From Kordia sp. (GTDB lineage Bacteria; Bacteroidota; Bacteroidia; Flavobacteriales; Flavobacteriaceae): a DNA stretch of 64,000 bases. Made by a program: the position numbers and the translations under genes. The notes below the pieces were generated by a model. It saw only the letters and a list, made by a program, of their open reading frames with translations. It was not told where the DNA came from and searched no databases. Shown piece after piece: positions 33,005 through 42,313 of the stretch (position 1 is its first letter; each line of letters begins with the position of its first letter). Location: positions 62,001-126,000 of the forward strand of contig NZ_JAKVBC010000011.1 of the NCBI RefSeq assembly GCF_022447245.1, in the 5' to 3' direction.

Positions 33005-34579
33005 TTACTTGGCAATATTCACAGCTCTTGTTTCACGAATTACAGTAATTTTCACTTGTCCTGGATACGTCATATCCGTTTGGATTTTTTGTGAAATATT
33101 GAATGACAATTCTGCTGCTTTTGCATCGTCTACTTTTTCACTTTCAACAATGACACGTAATTCTCTACCAGCTTGTATTGCGTAGGCTTTCTTTACTCCT
33201 GTAAATCCGAAGGCAATATCTTCTAGGTCTTTTAAACGTTGAATATAACTGTCTAATACTTGACGGCGTGCGCCTGGTCTTGCTCCAGAAATTGCATCAC
33301 ATACCTGAACGATTGGCGATAGTAATGAATTCATTTCAATTTCGTCGTGGTGTGCTCCAATAGCGTTGCATACTTCTGCTTTCTCACCATATTTTTCAGC
33401 CCATTGCATTCCTAAGATTGCGTGTGGCACTTCTGTTTCTGTATCAGGCACTTTTCCAATATCGTGTAGTAATCCTGCTCTTTTTGCCAGTTTCGGATTC
33501 AATCCTAATTCAGCTGCCATCACACCACAAAGCTTTGCTACTTCACGCGAGTGTTGCAATAAGTTTTGTCCATATGAAGAACGATATTTCATACGACCAA
33601 CCGTTTTAATCAATTCTGGATGTAATCCGTGAATTCCTAAATCGATTACCGTACGCTTCCCTACTTCAATAATTTCTTCATCGATTTGCTTACGAGTTTT
33701 CTTTACTACCTCTTCGATACGTGCAGGGTGAATACGTCCGTCCGTGACTAATCTGTGTAATGATAAACGTGCAATTTCTCTACGAACCGAATCAAAGCAT
33801 GATAAAATGATTGCTTCTGGTGTATCATCCACAATAATTTCAACTCCAGTTGCCGCTTCTAAAGCTCTAATATTTCGTCCTTCTCTACCAATAATACGAC
33901 CTTTTACATCATCTGATTCTATATTGAATACAGAAACGCAATTTTCTACGGCTTCTTCTGTACCGATACGTTGAATGGTATTGATGATTACTTTCTTTGC
34001 TTCTTGTTGTGCTGTCAATTTTGCTTCTTCCAATTTTCCTTGGATATAGCTCATTGCATCGCTTTTGGCTTCTTCTTTTAACGATTCTACCAACTGCTCT
34101 TTAGCTTCATCTGCAGACAATCCGGAGATTACTTCTAATTGTTCTACTTGACTTTTGTGTAAACGATCAATTTCTGATTTCTTCTTATCGATGAAATCTA
34201 ATCTGTAATTGTAATCTTTTACTTTTGATTCTAACTCTTGGTTGAGTTTTTTATTCTTTGATAATTCACTAGAAATTTGAGACTCTTTATCACGTGTACG
34301 CTTCTCTGCATCTGCCATTTTCTTATCTTTTGATAAGATAAATTTTTCGTGTTCAGCTTTAAGTTCTAGGAATTTTTCTTTGGCTTGAAGAATCTTGTCT
34401 TTCTTCACATTTTCAGCATCAGCTTTGGCTTCTTTTAGCAAGGAAGAAGCTTCTTTTTTTGCTTCTTCTATCATTTTTGAAGCTTGTTTTTTCTCCAAAC
34501 TTTTAGCTATGACAAAGCCTATGATTATACCAATCGCGCCAACGGCGACTGCAATTATGATTGTTGTGCTATCCATCAT
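33005..34579 (-). CDS. rny: Ribonuclease Y
   Basis: A 524-residue endoribonuclease that starts mRNA decay. It has an N-terminal membrane helix (about 5-25, [20 protein letters not shown]), a long charged coiled coil (30-200), a KH domain (about 210-275; [20 protein letters not shown]) and an HD domain with the metal-binding HD in [13 protein letters not shown]. The length is normal. In Bacteroidota it is commonly found near zapA; here zapA and a 6S-like RNA gene lie immediately upstream on the same strand. Confidence 0.97.
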   Translation of the reverse strand: MMDSTTIIIAVAVGAIGIIIGFVIAKSLEKKQASKMIEEAKKEASSLLKEAKADAENVKKDKILQAKEKFLELKAEHEKFILSKDKKMADAEKRTRDKESQISSELSKNKKLNQELESKVKDYNYRLDFIDKKKSEIDRLHKSQVEQLEVISGLSADEAKEQLVESLKEEAKSDAMSYIQGKLEEAKLTAQQEAKKVIINTIQRIGTEEAVENCVSVFNIESDDVKGRIIGREGRNIRALEAATGVEIIVDDTPEAIILSCFDSVRREIARLSLHRLVTDGRIHPARIEEVVKKTRKQIDEEIIEVGKRTVIDLGIHGLHPELIKTVGRMKYRSSYGQNLLQHSREVAKLCGVMAAELGLNPKLAKRAGLLHDIGKVPDTETEVPHAILGMQWAEKYGEKAEVCNAIGAHHDEIEMNSLLSPIVQVCDAISGARPGARRQVLDSYIQRLKDLEDIAFGFTGVKKAYAIQAGRELRVIVESEKVDDAKAAELSFNISQKIQTDMTYPGQVKITVIRETRAVNIAK

Positions 34580-34781
34580 CTATCGATCTTGATTATGTAT
34601 TTAGTTATTAAGGCTTGCGCCTTAGTTTTCCATTTTTCAATGGAGTTGGTTCAACTTTACGTTGGTTTCCCAAACAAAAGTGTGATTTGTTAGGTTTTAA
34701 TTGAATTTTCAGGGTTTTATGTATGTCATATGCATTCTATTCTGACACACTACAGATATTGAAATTTACATCAAAAAAAAA

Positions 34782-34961
34782 GCCTACATTGATTAGAGTT
34801 TTGTATAAACTCCAAAAAACAAGTTTAGAGCTAACAGATTGATCAAGGATCTGTCCAAATACAAACGTGAATTTGTACTGACAGCTTGCTTTTACAACCA
34901 TGACTCACTCTTTTTAATTAAATTAACGTTGAGTTTATCAAAAATAAAAACCAATGTAGGC
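34782..34961 (-). ncRNA. ssrS: 6S-like RNA between zapA and rny
   Basis: About 180 bases. GCCTACATTG at the 5' end (34961 downward) pairs with CAATGTAGGC at the 3' end (34782 upward), a perfect ten-base closing stem, and a nine-T run follows directly. The centre is largely unpaired with a purine-rich stretch, as expected for the 6S bulge that mimics an open promoter. In other bacteria ssrS lies next to zapA, and the 6S-Flavo family is known from flavobacteria. It would bind RNA polymerase holoenzyme in stationary phase. A covariance search against the 6S-Flavo model would decide. Confidence 0.75.
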
Positions 34962-34987
34962 AGTAACCTATTTATATTTTAAAGAAC

Positions 34988-35281
34988 TTATGAACTAAGC
35001 TGCGCTTTCAGTAAATCGTCGAGCGCTTTTAGCTTCTCTTCTAATGCTGTTTGATTTGCGTCTTTATCTATAGCTTTTTGTTCTACTTGAGCTGCAAATT
35101 GTAAAGCACACATTGCCAAAACATCTTGCTTATCTCTTACAGCGTAGCTTTGCTCAAATTGTTTAATCATTGCTTCTATTCTTTTAGCCGCTTTCCGCAA
35201 TCCTTCTTCTTGGCCTGCCGAAATGGTTAAAGGATAGACTCTATCCGCAATAGAAAGCTTTATTTTGAGCTTGTTATCCAT
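34988..35281 (-). CDS. zapA: Cell division protein ZapA
   Basis: A 97-residue protein that binds and bundles FtsZ protofilaments at midcell. It starts with a short beta region (MDNKLKIKLSIADRVYPLTI), then EEGLRKAAKRIEAMIKQFEQ and a C-terminal coiled coil (about 45-95), the layout of ZapA. The length is typical. It is followed on the same strand by the 6S-like RNA, the same neighbourhood as in Proteobacteria, and preceded by a coiled-coil gene 21 bases away, so the two proteins are probably co-expressed. Confidence 0.92.
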   Translation of the reverse strand: MDNKLKIKLSIADRVYPLTISAGQEEGLRKAAKRIEAMIKQFEQSYAVRDKQDVLAMCALQFAAQVEQKAIDKDANQTALEEKLKALDDLLKAQLSS

Positions 35282-35302
35282 AGTTGTAAAGAACTGTCTT
35301 AT

Positions 35303-35593
35303 TTATTCAGCCAATTGTGCAATACAATGGTCAATTTGCCGAATTAATGTATTTATTTTAAGCTTAGCTTCTTTTTTGTTGTTATCACTGCCAAGCATTG
35401 AATTTGCAATTTTTAACGTGTTATACTTTTCTTCCCATTGAGAGATTTCTTGGTGTAAACGTTGTGTTTCTTCCTTTGAATTCGCTAATTCCTGATGCAA
35501 TTGTTGATTTTTTTGCTCCAAAACTTCAAGTCTGTGAAGCATTTTACTCACTCTATTCTCAAGAGAATCAACGATTTTCAAAGTACTGCTCAT
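35303..35593 (-). CDS. Small coiled-coil protein upstream of zapA
   Basis: A 96-residue protein, started at ATG 35593 (MSSTLKIVDSLENRVSKMLH) because the 13 codons before it are untypical. It is almost entirely a coiled coil (RLEVLEQKNQQLHQELANSK, and LHQEISQWEEKYNTLKI), ending in a helix (KINTLIRQIDHCIAQLAE). The position and shape suggest a ZapB-like division partner, but no family match is certain. It shares the strand and probably the transcript with zapA. Confidence 0.65.
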   Translation of the reverse strand: MSSTLKIVDSLENRVSKMLHRLEVLEQKNQQLHQELANSKEETQRLHQEISQWEEKYNTLKIANSMLGSDNNKKEAKLKINTLIRQIDHCIAQLAE

Positions 35594-35779
35594 TACATTT
35601 TTATTCAATGCGTATGGATACAAATTTAACATTCATAAAATTAGTTCGCAAGGGTTTTGACTATTATTTAAAGTAATACTTTAAGATTCCTACTTTTTTT
35701 TGGTGCAGTTTTTGAATTTAAACATTCCAAATTAACTAAGTATTAGCTATTTTAGCTTTTCGAAACGCATTTTTGATTT

Positions 35780-37479
35780 ATGTACAGACTATTTTATATT
35801 TTTTTATTTTTCTTTTCCTTAGGCTTTTCACAAAACAAAATTATCAACACCGATTTTAGATCGCCACTTGATATTCCTATTATTTTATCGGGAACTTTTG
35901 GTGAATTGAGAAGCAATCATTTTCATTCTGGAATCGACATTAAAACAAAACAGAAAGAAGGTTTTGAAGTTTTTGCGATTGGCGATGGCCATATTTCTCG
36001 TATTAAAATTCAACATTGGGGATTTGGTAACGCATTGTATATTACACATTCAAATGCATATACGTCTGTGTATGCACATTTAAAAAATTGTCTCCAAAGC
36101 TTGAAGCATATTTAAAAAAACAACAATACAACAAAGAAAGTTATGCCATTCAACTGTATCCAAAACCTACGGAATTGGTTGTAAAGAAAGGAGAAGTGAT
36201 TGCTTATTCTGGAAATAGTGGTTCTTCTGGCGGACCGCATTTGCACTTTGAAATTCGCGATGCAGCTTCCAAACCAATGAATCCGATGCTATTTGGAATT
36301 GAAGTGAAAGATTCACACAATCCTACTGTAAATGGTGTATACGCGTATGCACTCTCTAAAGATGCTCAGGTAAATGCTTCTAATAAAATTGTACAGTTAC
36401 AATTGAAAAAAGGAAAAGAGAAAAATTCGTATACTGCATCCAAAATATATGCTTCTGGAGAAATTGGCTTAGGAATCAACTCGTATGACCGACAAGATTT
36501 AGCATTTAATAAAAATGGTGTATATAAAGTGGAAACTTATGTAAATGGAGCAAAGAATTTTAGTTATACCTTTAATAAGTTCTCTTTTGGAGAATCAAGA
36601 TATATCAATACATTGATTGATTATGCTCGTTTTAAAACACTAAAACAACGTGTACAACGCTGTTTTGTAACGCCTGCTAATCAACTAAGTATCTATGACA
36701 ATGAGATTGACAACGGACGTATTCTTATCGAAGAAGGAAAAGAATATACGGTGGTTTTAAAAGTGAAAGATTTTAAGGACAATGTTACTACGATTACGGT
36801 TCCAATTGTCGGTAAAAAACAAAAAATCACACAAAAGCGAAAAGAGAATATCACCAAACATTTGGTAACACGTAACGCAGAACATTCCTTCAAAGAAGGT
36901 GATGTTAGCATATATATTCCTAAAAGTACTTTTTATGAAGATTTTTATTTCGATTTATCAAAAGATAAAAAAGGACGTTACAACATTCATAATGATAAAG
37001 TCCCTGCACACAAAAACTTCACAATTTCGTTTGATGTTTCCAAGTATTCCGCAAAAGAGCGCAAACAGTTATTTATTGCAAGTCTGAATCGAAAGAAGAA
37101 ACCTTCATACAGTAAAACAAAAAAGAAAGGTACAAAGTTTACCACAAGCACTAAAAGTTTAGGTACTTATTTCCTTTCTAAAGATTCTGTTCCACCAAAA
37201 GTGAAACCGATCAATTTTTCAAAAGATAAATGGATTTCCAGCAAAAAATACTTAAAGGTAAAAGTTAGTGACGATCTTTCTGGCGTTCGCAGTTTTCGTG
37301 GAACCATTAACGGAAAGTGGATTTTATTTGAATATGATCCTAAAAAAGGCATGCTTACCTACGATTTTAACGATATTAAATTTGCTGAAGCAAAACATAA
37401 TTTAAAGTTGATCGTTACCGATAATGTTGGAAATAATACTACTTTTACCAGCACATTTTATAGAAAAACTAAAAACTGA
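35780..37479 (+). pseudogene. M23-family metallopeptidase gene with a one-base frameshift
   Basis: The first frame (35780..36115) has a signal peptide (LGFSQ) and the N-terminal part of a LytM/M23 domain: SNHFHSGIDIKTKQKEGFEV and SVYAHLK, with His and Asp zinc ligands. It runs out at the A6 run 36082..36087. The second frame takes over as KLSPKLEAYLKKQQYNK and contains GNSGSSGGPHLHFEIRD (the HxH motif) and a beta-rich C-terminus to 37479. Adding one A gives AHLKKLSPKLEAYL and a continuous protein of about 566 residues. M23 peptidases cut peptidoglycan crosslinks. A homopolymer miscount or true slippage are both possible. The next gene starts five bases later. Confidence 0.85.
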
Positions 37480-37484
37480 TACTA

Positions 37485-39956
37485 TTGAAACCCAAACGTT
37501 GTATACTTTTCTTGAGTTTTTTACTGTTCGCAAGCGTTATGTTGGCGCAAACAGGAACCGTTAGAGGAGTTATTTTAGATGATAATAAACAACCGATTGA
37601 CGCGGTAAATATTAAAGCTTCTACAGGAACAGGAACACAAACCAATAAGAATGGTTTTTTTAAAATTACAATTCCTGCTAATGAAAAGGTTACCTTAACA
37701 TTTACACATATTGCTCACAAACCCATTATTATAACAGTTGCGCTGAAAAACGGTGAAGATTATGATTTCTTTCCCGTAATGTCTACTACTGCTGAACAAA
37801 TTGGTGAGATTGTTTTAGACTCGCGTAAACGAAAAGCCGTACAAGGTATCGAAACGCTTTCTGCCGAGACAGTTCGTTTGATTCCTGGGGCAACTCCTGG
37901 TGTGGAAAATTTATTGAAATCGCTTCCTGGTGTCAGTGGTAATAATGAGTTAAGTACTCAGTATTCAGTTCGTGGTGGAAACTATGATGAAAACTTGGTG
38001 TATGTAAATGAAATTGAAGTATATCGTCCGTTTTTGATTCGTTCAGGACAACAAGAAGGTTTGAGTTTTGTGAATACTGATTTGGTTCAGAATGTAGATT
38101 TTTCTGCAGGTGGATTTCAAGCCAAATTTGGTGACAAATTATCTTCTGTTTTAGATATTACTTATAAAAGACCATCTCGCTTTGGTGGAAGAGTCAATTT
38201 GAGTCTCCTTGGAGGAAGCGCTTCTATTGAAACCGCAAGCAATGATAGTAAGTTTACAACGATTTCTGGAATTCGTTACCGTGATAATAGTTTATTAGTA
38301 AATAGTAAACAAACTGAAACGAATTTTAGACCGCGATTTACAGATTTTCAAACTTATATGACCTATAAGTTTTCAGATAAGTTCCATTTGAGCTTTTTAG
38401 GAAATGTTTCTTTTAATGACTACGATTATCAACCATTAACACGTCAAACGAATTTTGGAACATTACAAGACCCTATTGCCTTGTTGATTTTTTATCAAGG
38501 GCAAGAAGAAGATCGTTTCCGTACGTATTTTGGAGCGTTTAAAGCAAATTATTTCTTGAATGATGATGTTACGTTGAAATTTATCGCTTCTACCTATCAT
38601 ACTACAGAACAAGAACATTTTGACATTTTTGCACAGTATCGATTAGGAGAAGTAAACACGAATATTGGTGATGAAAATCTAGGAGATGTTGAATTTAGTG
38701 AAGGAATTGGTTCGCAATTGAATCATGGGCGAAATGATTTAGATGCCTTAATTGTAAATGTAGAGCATAAAGGAACCTATGAAATTGAAGAAAACGAAAA
38801 TCAAGTAGATTGGGGATTGAAATATACACGTGAAGATATTCGTGACCGGTTGATTGAATGGGAAGTAATAGATTCTGCAGGTTTTTCAATTCGTCCTCCA
38901 CGACCTGATTTTATAAACAATCAGCCGTATGATGCTTTTGAAGGTCCATTAGAACCTTTCCAATCAATTCGTGCTCGTAACAATACACAAATCGATCGTA
39001 TTTCAGGATATGCACAATGGAGTAAGCAGTCTATGATTGGTGAACATGAGTTGTATACCAATATTGGTGTTCGTGCACATAGTTGGACAGTAAATGGTGA
39101 CGGAATCCAAAGCAAAACACAAGCTGTGGTAAGCCCAAGAGCACAAATTGCTCTTAAACCAAAATGGGAACAAGATATGTTGTTCCGTTTATCAGGAGGC
39201 TTTTATCATCAACCACCTTTTTACAGAGAATTGCGTGGACCAGATGGCGTAGTAAATCCGAATGTAAAGGCACAACAATCTATTCATGTTGTTTTAGGAA
39301 ATGATTATAGTTTTAAGTTATGGGACAGACCATTTAAGTTAACTACAGAAGCTTATTATAAAAACTTATCTGATGTAAATGCGTATACAATTGAAAACGT
39401 ACGTATTCGATACAGAGCGGATAATAATGCCAAAGCTTTTGCTTATGGATTGGATATGCGTTTGAATGGAGAGTTTGTACCTGGAACTGAAAGTTGGGTA
39501 AGTTTTGGGTATTTAAAAACAGAAGAAAACATCAATAATCGTGGTTTTATCAGAAGACCAACGGATCAACGTTTAAAATTTGCAGTTTTATTTCAAGATT
39601 ATATGCGTAAGATTCCAAATTTGAAATTATACCTTAATTTAACATACAATACAGGATTACCTGGTGGATCGCCAAGTTATTCTGATCCATATTTATTCCA
39701 AAGTGTGTTACCAGATTATAAGCGTGCTGACGTAGGATTCTCGTATGTTTTAGTTGATAAAGACAGACAATTTGAAAGTGGTTGGCTATCTGCATTCAAA
39801 GAATTGAATGTTGGTTTTGAGATTTTCAACGTGTTTGATGCACAAAACTCGATTACAAATACTTGGGTCCGAGATGTATATACCAAGCGTCAATTTGGAA
39901 TACCGAATTTCTTAACGGGTCGTGTGTTTAATGTTAAAATGGGGATGCGATTCTAG
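37485..39956 (+). CDS. TonB-dependent receptor with carboxypeptidase-like domain
   Basis: An 823-residue outer-membrane receptor. Start: TTG 37485 gives MKPKRCILFLSFLLFASVML then AQ, a good signal peptide; no ATG is available before it. The mature N-terminus is the beta-sandwich common in Bacteroidota receptors (GTVRGVILDDNKQPIDAVNI), followed by a plug (GVENLLKSLPGVSGNNELST, YSVRGGNYDENLVYVNEIEV) and the barrel ending GRVFNVKMGMRF. No SusC signature is seen and no SusD follows, so the substrate is unknown. The start is five bases after the M23 gene, so they form an operon. Confidence 0.92.
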   Translation: MKPKRCILFLSFLLFASVMLAQTGTVRGVILDDNKQPIDAVNIKASTGTGTQTNKNGFFKITIPANEKVTLTFTHIAHKPIIITVALKNGEDYDFFPVMSTTAEQIGEIVLDSRKRKAVQGIETLSAETVRLIPGATPGVENLLKSLPGVSGNNELSTQYSVRGGNYDENLVYVNEIEVYRPFLIRSGQQEGLSFVNTDLVQNVDFSAGGFQAKFGDKLSSVLDITYKRPSRFGGRVNLSLLGGSASIETASNDSKFTTISGIRYRDNSLLVNSKQTETNFRPRFTDFQTYMTYKFSDKFHLSFLGNVSFNDYDYQPLTRQTNFGTLQDPIALLIFYQGQEEDRFRTYFGAFKANYFLNDDVTLKFIASTYHTTEQEHFDIFAQYRLGEVNTNIGDENLGDVEFSEGIGSQLNHGRNDLDALIVNVEHKGTYEIEENENQVDWGLKYTREDIRDRLIEWEVIDSAGFSIRPPRPDFINNQPYDAFEGPLEPFQSIRARNNTQIDRISGYAQWSKQSMIGEHELYTNIGVRAHSWTVNGDGIQSKTQAVVSPRAQIALKPKWEQDMLFRLSGGFYHQPPFYRELRGPDGVVNPNVKAQQSIHVVLGNDYSFKLWDRPFKLTTEAYYKNLSDVNAYTIENVRIRYRADNNAKAFAYGLDMRLNGEFVPGTESWVSFGYLKTEENINNRGFIRRPTDQRLKFAVLFQDYMRKIPNLKLYLNLTYNTGLPGGSPSYSDPYLFQSVLPDYKRADVGFSYVLVDKDRQFESGWLSAFKELNVGFEIFNVFDAQNSITNTWVRDVYTKRQFGIPNFLTGRVFNVKMGMRF

Positions 39957-40045
39957 GTATAGGGATTAGGTATTGGGTTTTAGGTGTTGGGTGTTAGTGC
40001 TCATTCATTACCAAGATATCATTGTAATTTGAAAAAGAATTGATT

Positions 40046-40693
40046 GTGAAAAAGATTGTTATTGTATTACTATTATGTTGTTTTGGGATTCAACAAAGCA
40101 ATGGACAGAAAAAGATTTATGTAAGTGATAAGTTTGAAACACTTTCAAAAGATCACAAAATCATTGCAATTCTTCCTTTTCAAACGACTCTAAATCTGAA
40201 GTCAAAAGATAAAACTTATACCAAAGCACAAATTCAAGAATTGGAAGAACGCGAAGGTGTTGCTGTACAAGGAGCCTTGGAAAGTTACTTTTTGAATAGA
40301 AAACGTAAGAAGAAGTTAAAAATTGAATTCCAAGATATCAATACAACCAATCGTCTGCTACGAAAAGCTGATGTTACTGCCGAAGATATGGATATCTATT
40401 CACCGCAAGAATTGTGTAAGATTTTAAAAGTAGATGCTGTTATTAGTGGTTCATTAACCTCTCGCCTAGTACTTTCAAAAGATATCGATACTTCATTCGA
40501 TTTGATTACCTATTTAAAAGGAAAGTCTGATTACGGGAAAATCATTATTAAATTAAGTGATAAAACTACGGGGAAATTATTGTGGCGTTACGAGAAAACC
40601 ATCAACCGTAAATCTGGAAAAAACACGCAAAATATCATTAGTAGAATGATGCGAAAAGCTAGTAGAAAGTTTCCGTATGAGGAGAAGCGATAA
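40046..40693 (+). CDS. LpoB/CsgG-like periplasmic protein
   Basis: A 215-residue protein started at GTG 40046 (MKKIVIVLLLCCFGIQQSNG); an in-frame TTG six bases upstream is less likely. The signal peptide ends at about 20. KIIAILPFQTTLNLKSKDKT, VDAVISGSLTSRLVLS and the final GKLLWRYEKTINRKSG fit the CsgG/LpoB-type fold (cell-wall synthase activators and secretion-pore proteins). It lacks a lipobox, so it is probably soluble in the periplasm. It follows the TonB receptor by 89 bases on the same strand. The assignment to a fold class is moderate; function is inferred. Confidence 0.6.
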   Translation: MKKIVIVLLLCCFGIQQSNGQKKIYVSDKFETLSKDHKIIAILPFQTTLNLKSKDKTYTKAQIQELEEREGVAVQGALESYFLNRKRKKKLKIEFQDINTTNRLLRKADVTAEDMDIYSPQELCKILKVDAVISGSLTSRLVLSKDIDTSFDLITYLKGKSDYGKIIIKLSDKTTGKLLWRYEKTINRKSGKNTQNIISRMMRKASRKFPYEEKR

Positions 40694-40816
40694 ACTGCTA
40701 CTTCATCCGAAATAAGAACTTCTTTTAAAGGACTCCTTTTCATTCTTTAGCAGCTGCACTAAATATAGTAAAAATTAAAATAACCGAAATTCCTATATTT
40801 GAGCGTTGAAATCACT

Positions 40817-40846
40817 TGACGTAAAGATGTCGTTATTATGACGTAA
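40817..40846 (+). promoter_or_regulatory. Candidate operator of the XRE regulator
   Basis: TGACGTAA occurs twice in direct repeat (40817..40824 and 40839..40846), with starts 22 bp apart, about two helical turns. It lies 54 bases upstream of the regulator start at 40900, a natural place for autoregulation. Binding is inferred. Confidence 0.4.
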
Positions 40847-40899
40847 TCAGTAATTATGATTCCTATATACATTTGCTGAAACCAAAAACATCATTCAAA

Positions 40900-41565
40900 A
40901 TGGAAACAAAAGATTTAGCAAAAAGAGTAAAAGAATTAAGAGCTTTACGAGGAATGTCTCAAGAATATTTGGCAGAAGAATCACGCGTAAGCTTACGTAC
41001 CATCCAAAGAATTGAAAACAACGAATCTGTACCAACTGGCGAAACCATTAAAAGAATTGCCAATGCTTTAGATGTGCAATTATCGGAACTTACAGGTACC
41101 AGTTATATTCTTGAAACAAATGATTTAAAAGCAACTATTATCTATCTTAAAAAGCAACTTTCTAAAACCAATAAAAAAGCAGAAATCAAAACTTTTGAAA
41201 AGTTTATATCATTGTTAGAAAAATTAAAGGAAAGAGAATTAAGTAGCGAACAAAAAGAAGGTATTGAAAGTTATATTCAGTATTTGGAACTTGAAAAAAT
41301 TCCATCGTTTAGTAACGACCTATACAAGCAGAAATTGACAAAATTCAAAAAGTATCTAAAAAACAACTTAGGCTTTTTACCTGCTAATTTTTATACAACT
41401 TGGATTGCAAGTTTTGCTATTTCATTTGCAATTGCTTTTGCTGTGCAGAAAAATATAGACCTATATATCAAAATTGGTATTATTTCGGCTGCTATACTAC
41501 TGATTGGAATTGGAATACTAATCGATTTAAAAATGAAACGGCAAAAACGTTCTTTCAATTTTTGA
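40900..41565 (+). CDS. XRE-family regulator with membrane helices
   Basis: A 221-residue protein started at ATG 40900 (METKDLAKRVKELRALRGMS), which gives a clean N-terminal helix-turn-helix (7-62: SQEYLAEESRVSLRTIQRIE, NNESVPTGETIKRIANALDV). A helical linker (80-150, Lys/Glu-rich) follows and then two membrane helices (about 163-181 and 187-208), with a basic tail (KMKRQKRSFNF). DNA-binding at one end and membrane anchoring at the other suggest a membrane-tethered repressor. A tandem TGACGTAA pair lies upstream. The signal is unknown. Confidence 0.82.
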   Translation: METKDLAKRVKELRALRGMSQEYLAEESRVSLRTIQRIENNESVPTGETIKRIANALDVQLSELTGTSYILETNDLKATIIYLKKQLSKTNKKAEIKTFEKFISLLEKLKERELSSEQKEGIESYIQYLELEKIPSFSNDLYKQKLTKFKKYLKNNLGFLPANFYTTWIASFAISFAIAFAVQKNIDLYIKIGIISAAILLIGIGILIDLKMKRQKRSFNF

Positions 41566-41587
41566 TTGCAACTAATCACATTTGGAC

Positions 41588-42313
41588 TTAATTCATTCGG
41601 AACAAGCCATATTTTAAAATACAATAGATCGCTCGGACACCATCTTTCCAACCGATTTTTTTCCCTTCGTTATAACGTCTGCTTTCATACGAAATAGAGA
41701 CTTCTTGTAAACGAATTCCTTTGATTCTTGAAATTTTTGCAGTAATCTCTGGTTCTAAGCCAAAACGTTTTTCCGTTATACGAATAGATTGCACCATTTG
41801 AGTATTGAGCAACTTGTAACAGGTTTCCATGTCTGTAAGTTTCAAACCTGAAAACAAATTTGAGAGAAACGTTAAAAACTTATTTGCATTGTAATGCCAA
41901 AAATAAGACGTGCGTTTCTCTTGCTTGTTTAGAAAACGGGAACCATAGACAATATCTGCGACATCATCCAAAATAGGTTGTAAAAGTAGATTGTATTCTT
42001 CTGGATTGTATTCTAAATCTGCATCTTGAATAATCAAATATTCACCTGTAGCTTTAAAAATTCCTGTTGCTATAGAAGCGCCTTTTCCTTGGTTTTTTCC
42101 ATGTTCAAAGAATTGTATGTCTAAGGAAGGATTTTCATTCATAAACGCATGTACCAACTCTTTTGAATCATCTTGCGAGCCATCATCTACAATAACAAAC
42201 TCTTTTTTGATATTTTCAATCAACTGTACAGCTTTGATTCTGTCTAAAATGAAGCGAACTGTAGCAGCTTCATTATACACAGGAATAATGATAGAGAGTT
42301 TAGTTAGCTTCAT
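41588..42313 (-). CDS. Family 2 glycosyltransferase
   Basis: A 241-residue glycosyltransferase. The GT-A fold motifs are present: LSIIIPVYNEAATVRFILDR, EFVIVDDGSQDDSKELVHAF, GKNQGKGASIATGIFKATGE and the DxD (IIQDADLEYNPEEY). It has no clear C-terminal membrane domain, as in short dolichol-phosphate-mannose synthase-like enzymes; it probably makes a lipid-phosphate sugar donor. The gene overlaps the upstream GT39-like gene by 14 bases, which implies a donor/acceptor pair: this enzyme loads the lipid and the membrane enzyme transfers the sugar. Confidence 0.9.
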   Translation of the reverse strand: MKLTKLSIIIPVYNEAATVRFILDRIKAVQLIENIKKEFVIVDDGSQDDSKELVHAFMNENPSLDIQFFEHGKNQGKGASIATGIFKATGEYLIIQDADLEYNPEEYNLLLQPILDDVADIVYGSRFLNKQEKRTSYFWHYNANKFLTFLSNLFSGLKLTDMETCYKLLNTQMVQSIRITEKRFGLEPEITAKISRIKGIRLQEVSISYESRRYNEGKKIGWKDGVRAIYCILKYGLFRMN

